NCBI GenBank assembly: GCA_002786025.1
Contig: NHNW01000052.1
Location: 1 to 64,000 of the forward strand
Source of the DNA: Zasmidium citrigriseum
Lineage: Eukaryota; Ascomycota; Dothideomycetes; Mycosphaerellales; Mycosphaerellaceae
Reading direction: 5' to 3'
DNA: 64,000 nt
In this document: positions 13,401-25,732 of the stretch, piece after piece
Position numbering within the stretch: the stretch's first letter is position 1
How the letters are laid out: every line of letters begins with the position of its first letter
Translations under genes and position numbers: made by a program
The notes under the pieces: generated by a model
The model's database searches: none
What the model saw: the letters and a program-made list of their open reading frames with translations, nothing else
Told to the model about the DNA's origin: nothing

Positions 13401-14206
13401 AGCTACCTCGAACGATTAGATAGTATAAGGCTAATATAAACTCTTATTCTAATAGCCGATTTAACTAAGGCGATTCCTACTAGACGAGGTTCTTCCGTAG
13501 ACGATAACGATAGCGGCTACTCTAGCTAACTCGACGGATTGTTACTAAGTAACCTATTAGAACTCGATAGCCCGGATCTAGAGTCCCTATTACTAGTATC
13601 TACTATCGGAGTATAGCTATTAGCCGAGGGCCCGGTTAAGCCCTTAACGCCGACTATAATAATAGCGGAACGGGTATATTAAGAATAGCGGTTAGTATAC
13701 TATACCCGACGTAATATATATAACGTTAATAAGATATATATATAGATCTATCTAGCTAAACGTCCGGAAGCTCGGCTTATAGGAGGAGATTAAAGGGGAA
13801 GTAAAGGCCTAAATTAGTAATCTAGAAGAGTAGTATCTATAGTACTTTAAGGGGTTTTAGTAAGTAAAGACGGGGCGTTCGAAGATAGTATAGGGCGAGA
13901 CGGTATTCGATAATAGGACTATAAGTAGGCTAAAGGAAAGGATTACTATAAAGGAGGTAGGAACGCTATTATCTATCGTTATATATTAGGTGTAGATAGA
14001 CGGATAAGGGGATACGGACGTATTATCTAGGTTAGTTACTTCTAATTAAACGTATATAGTGTATAATATTATAATAATCGTTAACTAGTTTTAATCGATA
14101 ATTATAACTCCTACGAGCTAATACTATAAGTTAGAGCCTTTAAGAGTCGGACGAGTATTAACGGTACGAAACAATCTATACGATATGTATCGCTCTAAGA
14201 ATATCG

Positions 14207-14357
14207 ATATTACGCCGCGCTAACTATACATATAACGCGGCGTTAAACCCTTTACGCCGCGTAATAGCTATATCCTCCTACTTATAATAGATCTACTACT
14301 TCCGTATAAACGTATAGTTAACGGCGTAGTATATAGACGATTACCGCGGCGTAATAT
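14207..14357. repeat. 151-bp unit with 13-bp terminal inverted repeats
   Basis: The ends are atattacgccgcg and cgcggcgtaatat, perfect inverted repeats. Two more copies of the acgccgcg/cgcggcgt core lie inside. It sits just downstream of the chromodomain end of the chromovirus relic, so it may belong to that element's LTR or be a small MITE-like insertion. A few unmutated CA and TG sites survive within and beside it. Confidence 0.5.
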
Positions 14358-14499
14358 TGTATTTCTAGCTATATACTATAACTATAGCGAGCTAAGGAGA
14401 CTAACTAATTTCTATACTTACGTAAGGTATACTAAGTAGCTTAGGCGCGGAAAAAAACGAGCCTAAGTAGCTTAGGGTCTAGTAAGGGACCTAAGCTAA

Positions 14500-17450
14500 G
14501 TAAGGAGAGCGAGTAAGTTAAGTATAGCTAAGCGGCTTAGCCGTACTTAGCTCGCTCGGGTTTATAGTTTTCTAGACGTATTTAACCTTATACTTAAACT
14601 TACTTCTAAAGAAACGGGCGTCGACGATTAACTTAATTTTAAACTCTTCCTCGCCGTCGATCTTAACTAGTAGTAGTAGAGCGTTATCTTAGCTAGGTAT
14701 TAGAGGGTAGTATAGTAATAGCGTAAGTAGAGCGATATAGAAGACGTTATAGATCCTTATAGATACGGGTAGGTTTAAATAGTAGGTATATAGCGATACT
14801 ACTTTAGTAACTTCGTAGGGGCTAGAGTTTCGAAGTTTAAACTTAGCGTAACGGCGAGTTAGTATTCCTTTTAATAATAAAAAGACCTTATCGCCTACTC
14901 CTATAGTAGGAGCTAGGCGTTAGTACTTATTAGCTTAGTCTTCTATAATAGACTATAACTAACGGAGCGAGTCGTAAGCGGCTTATTAGACGTCGTAGAT
15001 ATACTAGATAAACTCTAGTATAGCGGTATCTATAGCGGTAACGCTAGTAGCGTCCGAGGCGGTAGTAGCTAGTAGTTTAACCCCTATATAAGGGTAATAG
15101 CCGTAATTAGCGTAGAAAGGAGATATCCCTATACTATTAGAGTATTAACTATTAGCGGTAAACTCTACGGCTAGTAGCTACTAGTTCTAGTCGTTACTAG
15201 TATAGTTAACGAAGGCTTAGAGGTAGGCTTTAATAGTAGCGTTAGCTCGTTCGGTTTAACTATTAGTCTTAGGGTAGCGGGTAGTCGAAAGCTATAGATC
15301 TATACCTATTAGCCGATAGAAGGCTCTCTAGAAAGCAGATATAAACTAAGGTCTACGATCTAAAGTTATTAATTCTAGCACCCCGTATAATCTCTAGATA
15401 TATTCGTAGAAGAGACGAGTAATATACTCGGCGTTAGCTTAGTTACCTTCGTAGAGTAGAGGGACTAGATATTTTATCTAAGTAAGCCTATCTACTATAA
15501 TAAGGATAGCGTTATATAGGCTAGGTCTACTATCGTCGATAGTTAGCGGTAGTCTAGTAACAAAGTCGAGAGTAATATACTACTAACGAGTCGTTAGTAC
15601 TAGTAGAGGGCGTAGTAATCTATATTTAGCCTATTAGCCTACTATAGTACGTATATAGGTAAAGTAGTTCGTAGTATAGCGAGCGATATCTTCGCGTAGT
15701 AATAGCTAGTAGTAGAGACGTAATACTAGCTTAAATAAGTAGTTTCTTCTAGGGTATCTAGTAGCGTAGTTAGCGTAGTATATATAAATAACTTTTATAC
15801 GTAGGGTATTAGTATTAGGCACGTATAAACAGTCCCTATAGTATAGGAGGTCTCCGCCTCTTATCTCGTATTTAGAGGGTAATATAGCGTAGGTAGTACT
15901 ACTCCGTATAGGTACTATACTATAAGTTAAGTACTACTTTATTTCCGCGACGAGCGAGTCGCTAGGGCTAGCCGTAAGGATACCGTCGAATAGGTCGTAA
16001 AGGTCGAGAGGCGGTATACTATCGTTATTAGTAGGCGCTTTAGTAGTAGCGAGTCGTAACGAAAAGTTAATATTATAAGGCTTAAGGATAGTCTATTACT
16101 AAGCTAGGTACCGCGGGTTATCGATAGACGAAAGGAGATCTATAGAGTAGCGAGTAAGACTATTAAGCTTCGTACCTTACGCGCCTAGCCTATACGTAAT
16201 CTAGAAATTAAACCTACTAAGGAACTCGCTCTAGCGTACTTATTAGCGGCTAAGCTACTTCGTAGTTATATAGTACTTAAGGTTACGGTAGTCGGTAAGA
16301 ACTTTAACGGTCTACGGGTACCCTTTAAGCTCTAGGCGCTACTACTCGAAAGCGTTAATAATAGTAAGGAGCTCCTTATCGTAGATTTCGTAGTTATATT
16401 TAGCTAGGCTTATCTTCGTCGAGAAGTAGGTAATAGGCTTCTAGGTATCTTCGTTATAAAGCTATAATAATACGCTAGCGGTAATATAGTTAGAAGCGTT
16501 AGTTTCTACTATAATTAGTAGGTTAGGGTCGTATATAGCTAGCGTCGGCTCTTCCGAGAAGGTAGCCTTTATATAGTTAAACGCTCGTTAGTAGGAATCG
16601 GTCTAGTAGAAACTAGAGGGTACTTTATAAGTCGCGTTAGTTAGTAGTTTTGTAATACGCGAGTAGGCCTAAATAAATCGACGATAGAAGCTAGTAAAGC
16701 TAAGGAAGGACTATATATCTTTAACGTTCTATAGTATTAGCTAGTTCTTAATAGCGTCTACTTTCTCGGAGTCTATACGAATACCTTTAGTAGTAATAAT
16801 TAAACCTAGGTATTTGGTTTTAGTAACCTTAAACTCTAATTTAGTAATATTATACTATAAACTAGCTTTACGTAGTACCTTAAGTATAAGGCGTACGTAT
16901 TTATTATATTACTAAGGATCCTCGGAGTAGATAAGAATATTATCGAGGTAGGTAGTATAGAAGGAGTCTAGGTAGGGGCCGAGTACGTCGTTAATATAGT
17001 TCTAAAACGAGGAGGGCGTATTTATAAGCCTAAAGGGTATAATAAGATACTCGTATAGTCTATAGCGAGTCTTAAAAGTAGTCTTCTACTTATAACCTTC
17101 CGCGATACGGATACGGTTAAAGGTACTAATAATATCTAGTTTAGTATATACCTTTACTTTACTAAGGCGGCTAAGCGTCTCTTAGATTAGGGGTATTAGA
17201 TACCTATTCTTAACGGTAATATCGTTAAAGCGACGGTAGTTAACGTAGAAGTATAACCCTCCGCTAGGCTTATTAACGAATAGTATAGGCGATAACGCTA
17301 GTAACGAGGAGCTATAGATAAACCCCTTCTTAAGGTTCTCTCTTAGATAGTCGCGAAGGACTTTAAGTTCCTACTATAATATTAAATATAGCGGCCCGTA
17401 TAATAGCTTCTTACCGTCCTCGAGCTTAATCTTATAGTTACTAGTATAGT
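14500..17450 (-). mobile_element. Ty3/gypsy chromovirus retrotransposon pol relic
   Basis: Read on the minus strand through RIP stops, the domains appear in the order expected for Ty3/gypsy Pol. Reverse transcriptase comes first: [16 protein letters not shown] at 17221-17280, matching the family's FVxKPxGGxRxxVDYR block, and TYLDNILIYSEDP at 16915-16953, the YLDD active-site motif with the second D now N. RNase H follows at about 16,482-16,536 (DPNLLIIVETNAS). Integrase comes next, with a His/Cys-type region at about 15,590-15,710 and a core beginning LDFVTRLP and ending ILIIVDRLT (15484-15570). Last is a chromodomain at about 14,580-14,690 (LIVDARFFRSKFKYKVKYV). The element is dead. Gag and the LTRs were not located with certainty; gag should lie to the right, between 17.5 and 21 kb. 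Confidence 0.82.
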
Positions 17451-20400
17451 ATAGTAGTAGTTTAGAAGTATTGTCTTTAGAAAATATATTAAGGTACTAG
17501 TACTATTTAGTAGGTAGGTAATCTTTCGGATCGGCCTTTTTCTTTTAGGTAGTAATAGCCTATTTAACGTCTCGGAGCGAGGCTAAGAAGATCCTAGCAC
17601 TCTTCTATAGGGTTAGTTAATTAAAGGCGGTAGTAGAAATAGCGTAAATATTTAGAGTATTAGTAGCTTTTATAGTAGCTAGAGCGATAGGTCTCTTCGG
17701 TAGTAGCGGCTATAGCAATAGCGTCGCTTCGTCGTCTACGTCTATAATAAATAGGCTTAGAGCCTACGTCTACGTCTAAGGGCTACGTATTAGTAAGTAT
17801 AATCTCTCGCGTACCCTCTAGTAGCTTCTTATTAATCGCTCTAAGTCTAAAAGCTACGGTAGTATTATAGGCTATATCTACGGCTCTATTAGTATCGGCG
17901 TTAGTATCTACGATTACTATATTAGTAGTAGAATACTAGTAGCTCGGATCTGTACGTAGTAATAGTTATAAGTAAGGCGATAATAGTCGGAATCGAAGAG
18001 GACGACTCCTTACTTCTATAGCGTCCTAGGTAAGTACTACTTTAGCTAAGGAAGTCCGAGAATAACTAGGTAATAGCCTAGTCTTATTAGATAGAAGTAA
18101 ATAGCTTCTCGGTAGCCCTAAATATCTATAAGTACTTACGTAACGTAAGTAACGTTATTAATAGCGCTACTATTAAAGGCTTTAAGTCGTCGGGGTATTA
18201 GTAGTTCTATAATAGTTAGGTTATAATTTCGCGTAAAGTTAATATCTATAAAAGCGTGTCTAGTATATCTATAGTCTAGTATATAATACGATACAATATC
18301 TATCGATAATTCTAAAGCTAAGGCTCTTAGTATATAGGGTAAGATAAGATAATCTTTATCTAGAAGTAACGCTACTTAGTCGAACGAAGACGAGCTAATT
18401 TTAAGGATTTCTTTAGCTAGACTAGGTGTTAGTTTCTATAGCTTTTCGTAATAATACTAAGGATCTATATAACTATCGATATAGTAACTCTAAGAGCGAC
18501 TTTACTTAGAGCCTAGGCGTTTTCCGAGGTAGTAGTAGTATTAAGTTAGGTAGCGGCGGGCTCGCTAGTAGCTATTTCGTAGATCTAAGAGGCTTGTTAC
18601 TTACGAGCCTCCTTACTAGCGATAACCGGGTAGTTACTCTTCTAGTAGCTAGCTTAGTTATAGAATATATAGCGGTTATTCTTAATACGGTCCTTACACT
18701 CCTATTAGGTAAGCGGGCCGCGCCTTATAGCGGAAAGGTCTATAGTATTATCTCCCTAAGAGGTAGTAAGCGACGCTAGTACGGAGGTAGGCGCTACAGT
18801 CGTCGTCGTTATAGCTAGGCGCTAGGGGTTCGACGTCGTTAGGTTTAGTATAGAGCCTACTCGTACTAGGCTAGCGCCGCTAGTATTATTCGATAAGGGC
18901 TTATATATCTAGCCCTATATACTACGATTAGTACTACTAGTAGTCTTCGCTACTTATAACGCTTCCTTACGGCGGTTACGAATATTATAGTCGACCCTCT
19001 TAAGACGCTTATATAGTTCTTTAAAAGGAATACTTTAGGCGTCCTACTAACCTACTAACGTATCCTTTAACTCTTTACTTAATCCCTTACGGAACTTAGT
19101 AAATAACGAGAGGTCTTTTAGGCTAACAATCTTATTAAGCCGTACGAACTTAGATTAGTAGTAGGGAAACTCCTTACCCTCTTACTTTAGCTTATTAAGC
19201 TTATCTATAGCGACCTATTCTTCGAATACTTCGCTAAATATACTAGTAAGGACGTCTATTATAGCTTCTAAGCTAGCGAAATTAAACACTACTTAAGTAC
19301 CCCTAATAGTAACGTATAGGATAATTACCTCGCGGGCCTTACTACTAAGACGTATATATATATACGAAAGTTAGTTATATACGTTAGGGTATCTATCTAC
19401 GTTAACTAATAACTTAATAGCTATCGCGACCTTCTATATCTTTAGCTTCTCTTTACTATCGCTATTATATATCTCTAGATCTAGAAGCTTCTCGCTCTTA
19501 TAGTAGTAGCTACTACTAGTAGCTACGCCTATAGGTATAGATATCGTCGATAGTAGAGCGGGGAATACGAACGTAGGAGGTAGCGGAGGACGAGCTTAGA
19601 GAGTAGATACTTTATTACGTAGGCGTCGAATATCGTTGTTATAACGACGAACTTCTTCTTAGGCTTATACGAGTTATTAATTTACGTAGGTAGCTCGATC
19701 GTTAACTACTTAGATAGAGGTAGCGGTTTATTATAGTTAATCTATAAGTTCTTAACGTAGGTCTAAGACTTCCTTATTTACTACTATATTCTACTCCTCG
19801 GCGGCTCGGCGCTAGGTCTTAAGGTTAGCGAGTTAGTTCTCGTACGCTTATAGGTATTAGTAGACTCTATAGTAGGCTCTATTACTATTAGTATAATTAA
19901 ATACTACGGTAAGTAGCTCGGGGGTATCTAGTATTAGATTTACGAAAATCGTACTTATACGGCGGTCCTCTAAACTTAGTAGGTTCTACTAGAGGTTACT
20001 AATCTAAAACGGCGATAGATATTGTTCGGACTAGGGTTCCTACTATTAATCTAGAGGTATAGATAAATCTTTCTAAGGTATACTAAACGGCGACTACTCG
20101 TTAGCTATCTTACTAGCCTAGCGGCGGCGCTATAAGCGCTAGAGGATTAGTAGGCATTTCGTCCTAATATATAATTCGTTCGTCGATATCGGTTAATATA
20201 AGGGCGTATAGTAGTAGGCTACGAAGGATTAATAGTTTTAAGCTAAGTAGGTTAAACGCTACTATAGTACTACTAGCGCGACGGTAGGCTTTAAGGTACC
20301 TATAGCTTATAGGCTAAAGGTCTTTAAGAAGATAGATACCTTATACTATTAAGAAACGAGGGTTAAGTAAATAAATCTAATAGATACTCGTAACTAGGCT

Positions 20401-21499
20401 AACGAGGCGTAAGGAAGGAAGAAGCTTAAGACAAGACGAAAGGAAGTTAGGCTAGATTACGTAACCGTAATTACGTATACGTAGTCGTACTTAGATCTAC
20501 GTAGACCTAATCCTAGGCGCTACGATCCGTAATATAAAGGGCGATAATAGCGGAGGTAGTAGAGGTAGTAAAGCGAGCGGTAATAGCGATAACTACTAGA
20601 AAGACTACCCTAAGGACTAGATCGACTAGATACTCGGCGTTACTAGAGGTAGTCTATATTACTACTACTACTACTACTATAGCGGCGGTACTAGTATTAC
20701 CTACGAGTAGTAGAAGGATTATAATAATAGATCTAGAGAGCTATATATATATAATACCCTACCTATAGTAGTAGCCGTTATAATAAGAATAGGCTATTAC
20801 TAGATTAATAAGATAAAGTTATAATAGCCTCTATAGTAGTAACCTTCTTAATAGACTAAACTAAAGAGGGTAACCTTAGAAGAAAACTCTAAGGTCTCTA
20901 AGAAGGAGGGTAAAGAGTTTTTAGGTAAGTAAACTGTTCGGATAACCCGCTCGATATAGATAGCGTAGTAGAGCTACTAACGTTTATAGGTAATAAGGAA
21001 ACTAGGGTTTAGATAAGGGTTAGGCTACTAAAACGGTAGAATAACCTTATCTTACGAGCTATACTAGATATCTATAAGGGTTAAAGAACTCTATCCCTAT
21101 AGTATAATCTTTATAGGGACGATCTCGATAAAATTACGTACGCTATGTATATAAAACTATCTTAGGCTTCCTACTATTATATATATAGACTTTATTACCG
21201 CCTTTCTTTATAACCCTCTCGTTACTACCGCTATTACCGCCTTTCTTTAACTTACCTTCTACGCTTCTTTAATAGGCTCTTATTATTACTACTCTACGCT
21301 ATATTATTATACTATCGAATTAATACCTCTATACTTACTATCGCTAGTACTACTACCCTCTCTACCGCCGCCGCTACTACTAGGGTAGCTACTTCCTCGT
21401 AGATAGTCGCTTCTACGAGTATAGTAGCTTTATATAATACTAGAGGTATTAAAGTAGGTATAGGAGGTACTAGTAGAGGTATAGACGTTATTATTAAAG

Positions 21500-23900
21500 A
21501 AGCTAGCTTCTTAAAAGGTAGAGGCTTAATAGATTAGTTAATAAAGCGATTCTAAGCTACTAGAGTTAACTTAGCGGTAGGCCGGCCGTCGTTAATCTAG
21601 TCTATAACTATAAGGTTTAATATTACGTAGATAGCGTCGCTTATCTATCGTTAGAGCTAGGTAATAGCTTAATTTCGCTCTATAGGTATAAGCCCCTTAG
21701 TATCTCTAAATCTAAACTATATCTTATTCTATTCTTCGATAACTACTTACGAGTAATTACGGAGGTTCCTTTATAAAGGGTCGTTACTTATTAAAGAGTC
21801 TACTACCGCCTTGTAGCCTACCTTAAGCTACTCTAATATTAACTACTACCGAGCCTAGTTAGGGTATATAATAGTACTATTTATACCTATATACTAAGCG
21901 ATAAAGACAGCTACTTACTTATTAGTAATATAGACGTTAAAGAAGAAGTAGATCCTCTAAGAGTAATAGTAAGGTAGGTAGTATTAGTACTAAAATAAGT
22001 AGAAGTACTAGGCTAGTACCTACTTATTATATAACGGCTCGAAATAGATCTATAATAGTATATATAGCTTCTACTCCTCTTTAGCCTTCTTCTATTCCTT
22101 CTTTATTATAAATTAGGCGGTAATTAGTAGCTTATTAAACGCTAGAAGGCCGAAGGGGGTCTAGTAGTATATACCTTTATTTATCTACTTATCGGCTTTC
22201 TTCTACGCCTTCTAATATTACTAGAAGTTAACCTAGAGCGTATAGAGCGTAGTACTAAGTAGGCTATAGTAGATAATCTCTTACTTACTTATATAGACCT
22301 TATACGTATTATAAAGGCCTTCGAGGGGTAAGGTTATACGAGCTTAAAGAAGAAGTAGTATCTATATAGAATATTAGACTTAAATTAAGCTATAAGGAAT
22401 CTATCTCGTATTATAACCGACCTTTAAACGTACCTAATTTGCCTATATATAACTATCCTCTATAGGCTAGTACTTCTCTAAATAAGTCGCCTTATTAAAC
22501 CTACCTATACCCTTTAGAGCGTTAATCGCCTTCTATAGGTAGTTCTTATACTCTTCCTTTATCTTAGCGTACTAAAGGGTATTACTAAGGTAGCGTAATA
22601 TAATAGGGTAGTACTTATAAGGGAAGTACTTCCTAAATACCTCTATAACGTACCTTTAATAAAGTAGCTACTAGATACTAATCTTCTAAAACGCTCTTCT
22701 AACGGCTAGTTACTTAGAGGAAGAATTATCCGTAATACTATACTAAGGGCGCTATTAAGGAGCCTATTATCGAAGTCTAAGAAAGGCGGCTTTAATTAAT
22801 ACTACCTTCTAAGACTCTAAAAGGAAGTAGCCTAAGAGGATCTAGGTACTAAATCTGTTACGAACTATAATCGTAAATAAGCTCTAGGCTAGCTCTATCG
22901 TCTTATAGATAGTATCTATTAGAAATAGCTATAATTTAGTTAGTTTATACCTATTATTTAATAGGAAGCTCCTAAAGGAGGTAAGGTTATCGCGATAATA
23001 TCGCGATTCTACGTAACTTATATCCCCTATATTACTACTTTATAATATATTAATCTACTACCTTTCTATAAATATAATACCTCTCTTAACGACGTTATCG
23101 ATAGGTACCGCTATATACGCTACTAAGGTCTTATTACCGCCGAGATCTACGTTAAAATACTATAAAAACTATACTAGTTAGCCCTTTAGATTACCTTTTA
23201 GGTTAGATACTACCTTAAGGTCGTTTCTAGCTATATCTATAGCTAGTCTATTATAGTTTCTAATAGTATTATAGTCTATAGCGTCTATACTAATAGCGGC
23301 TAGCTTCTTATAGTACTTATAGGCCTTTAACTAGATCTAATATAGAACCTCTTCTACTAATAGATTAGCCTCTAGTATTTCCTTAATAATACCCTTTAGG
23401 CTATTATAGGGTACCCTTCTATCTATCTATAATAGCGAGTAAGTATAATTACTCTAGTTCCTAGTTCTCTCGACCCTTACTTTAATAGTAACCTTATTAT
23501 AGGCGCTCTTATACTACTAGATTACTACTATAGACGCCTTATAGTCCTAGTTATTAAAGAAGCGTAGCCGCTTACTACTACTACTAGCCTTCTTATAGTT
23601 ACGATAGGCTATATTACGATAGTACCTATATATAAAACTAGTACGATAAGTAAAGTCTTTCTTATACCTAGTACTAGTATACTACTTACTAGTTAGTCTA
23701 GCGCTTCTTTAATAACCTTCTTAACGACTTACTATATACTTATATATATTTTTAACCTATAACTAGTACCTTTCGAAGTCGGCCTCCGAATTAAACTCTA
23801 GTAGCTACAAGAGGTGGAAGAAAGCTTTACGCTTCTTAGCGATATTAGAAGGAATAGTATAAGCTATAGTAGTAGTAATATACTAGTTAAAGAGTAGTAG
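21500..23900 (-). pseudogene. RIP-decayed long coding relic, unrecognised
   Basis: Minus-strand reading from about 23,890 down to 21,560 gives long protein-like segments, for example NIAKKRKAFFHLL near the right end and KIKEEYKNYLQKAINALKG near 22,550. They are interrupted mainly by TAG/TAA at likely Gln positions. Length and position suggest a transposon protein of several hundred residues, but I see no diagnostic transposase, recombinase or polymerase motif. The right end abuts the island edge, where RIP fades. Confidence 0.35.
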
Positions 23901-23950
23901 ATAATATAAGGAAGTAGTAAGTTATTAACGAAGTTAATAACGTACTACGT

Positions 23951-24985
23951 AGCAGTATATATACACAGAAGGCTGGGAAAAAGGTTTGATTACACGGCCA
24001 AATTTGGACTAATATCCCTAACGGTTATGCAGCCACCTGATTTCGTTATACTTTAGCCACCACCGGTTCTTTGACCCTTACAGACATCTGCCATACCGAT
24101 GTCAGCCCTTCCGCTCACTTCCAAGTCGACGTAGATGCTCCTACCTATGGCCCTGGTCGGCGGCCGAAGAAGCCTATGGATTCAGACCTTCGTGAGCCGG
24201 CAAGCCGAACTGACAGGGCCTAGAGGACCAACTCTTTGTCGGCAGACCGCTATGAGATATTCAATCCATGGGATTGGTGCTCTCCTCAGGTCTATGAATT
24301 GGCTTGATTGTCCCGTTCGTCAGTGCTATCATGGCTTACTGTCCACGATGACATAGCCGATTTCAGATACAACAAGGCACTGCGAGAACGAGATAAGTCA
24401 AAGGTATGTCTTATGACCTCTTCAAAAATCTTATACTCGTGTTATAATCTCTCCCGGTCAACAACCTTCAAAAATCTTTCAGGATACCAAAGCCTCGCAA
24501 CGATTGCAGTCACTCTTCGGAAACCTTTGGACGAAAGCCGTATACCAGGGATATCGACAACACGGGCTTTCGAGATAGCGAAAGACCACGGGCGAATAGC
24601 ATTGGCACAACAAACGAAGGCAGCAAGATACTGCCTGTGCTTAGCCGTTGATCTGGCGCAACATCCGCTTGCAGTTCGCAACGTGTCCTCAACAAGTATT
24701 CAGATGCCTGGAAATTGATGACAGGTGTTCTTTGCGGTGAGATCAATGAATCACCATGTCACCACTCTTCCATTGACCTGGCCTGTTGCCTAGTGGGAGC
24801 AAAGGGAATGAGTCTTGCCTGATCCACTTCAGGGTCACAGTCGATTGACTTCGAGGACTGACTTGCCGCACGCCACAAGCCGGAAGATGAGACACTGTGA
24901 CATTCGTCCACAGGCATCTCCACGAGGAGTCGAGACTATCACTCCAGAGGCGTCCGAACGACAGACGACATGCGCTCATCGCTCT
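23951..24985. other. Island edge and intergenic stretch
   Basis: Normal CA/TG frequency resumes here. Short open frames exist on both strands (the longest is 136 codons at 24308-24718 plus), but none shows a domain, a signal peptide or convincing codon bias, so I call no gene. Confidence 0.6.
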
Positions 24986-25732
24986 TCATTCGTCGCCCAC
25001 CAAAACATTCCCTTTCCTCCACCCACCTTCCCTCGTCCAAGTCGCATAGATCGGCAACCCCATCTTCTCTCCCTTCCGATACCCATCATACTCCCCCTCA
25101 CTCACGCACTTCACAACCTCCAAATCCTGCACCTCCAACGGCAGCGCCACAAGCATCCCCAAGGCCTCCGCAAATCCATCCAAATGCCTCAAGGCCGGTG
25201 GCGCAGCAAGAGACGAAAACCTCCTCTCCTCGTCCTCATCAGGGAGTTGTGGCGGTCCCCAGAGCCCCAGTCTCAAGTGCGCCGTCCGGAGGTTTGGCAA
25301 TTGGCTCAAGAATTCTTGTAGAGCTGGCCGGTAGTTGTGCAGGAAGTCTGTACCGTCGCAGGTGTCACCTAAATACTCCCGCTCGTCTCGTGTGCCGCCG
25401 TTCGCGTTTTGACAGTAGCATTGAATGTGGATGTAGACGTAGCATTTGGTGATGGAACGGGCGAGAGCACCGCTGATGTCGGGATAGCCGGTCCAGTAAT
25501 CGCAATGCCCGCCTGCAACGTAGAGAGTGCGAGAGTTTGGGAGTTGGTCTGAGTATTCGGAGTTTATCTGCTTGTTTGCTTGTAGCAGGGCCGGAATGGG
25601 TACATGGGTGGTCGTTACTTGAGTGTCGAAGTCGTCGACTCCCGGAGAGATCTGTTTACTGGGGAGGATGAGAAGGTCGTAGATGATGTCTCTGAGTTCG
25701 CGGGGAAGATCGAGGAAGCGGAAATGGGACAT
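24986..25732 (-). CDS. F-box-like (PRELRD-type) fungal protein 1
   Basis: This is a 248-residue, single-exon protein starting at ATG. Residues 3-20 read HFRFLDLPRELRDIIYDL, the N-terminal signature of a large fungal family usually annotated as F-box-like or 2EXR proteins. The rest has weakly conserved beta/helix segments and no catalytic motif. F-box proteins link substrates to SCF ubiquitin ligases through Skp1, but in this family the role is mostly inferred from the N-terminal motif, and no member-specific function can be given. It is the first intact gene beside the RIP island. Two relatives lie within the next 9 kb. Confidence 0.75.
   Translation of the reverse strand: MSHFRFLDLPRELRDIIYDLLILPSKQISPGVDDFDTQVTTTHVPIPALLQANKQINSEYSDQLPNSRTLYVAGGHCDYWTGYPDISGALARSITKCYVYIHIQCYCQNANGGTRDEREYLGDTCDGTDFLHNYRPALQEFLSQLPNLRTAHLRLGLWGPPQLPDEDEERRFSSLAAPPALRHLDGFAEALGMLVALPLEVQDLEVVKCVSEGEYDGYRKGEKMGLPIYATWTREGGWRKGNVLVGDE

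Larger units (their letters stand above)
1..23950. repeat. RIP-saturated repeat island (left part of window)
   Basis: The block is almost devoid of CA and TG dinucleotides and rich in TA, while CG stays frequent. I count three CA and one TG in bases 1-600, where roughly 37 of each would be expected in random sequence. This is the signature of fungal repeat-induced point mutation, which converts CpA to TpA on both strands of duplicated DNA. Because ATG contains TG, start codons are nearly abolished, and CAA, CAG and TGG codons have become TAA or TAG. Only two open frames of 60 codons or more begin with a start codon here (9570-9755 minus and 18594-18779 plus), and both look accidental. The island continues off the left edge. 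On the right it ends near 23,950; just before that, around 23,811, CA and TG already reappear. Recognisable contents are listed separately. Confidence 0.93.

Noticed and set aside
18594..18779. 61-codon plus-strand ORF in the RIP island
   Set aside because: Accidental open frame; it starts from a non-ATG codon and lies in decayed retroelement sequence.
24308..24718. 136-codon plus-strand frame next to the island
   Set aside because: Non-ATG start, overlapping frames on the other strand of equal quality, no recognisable motif.
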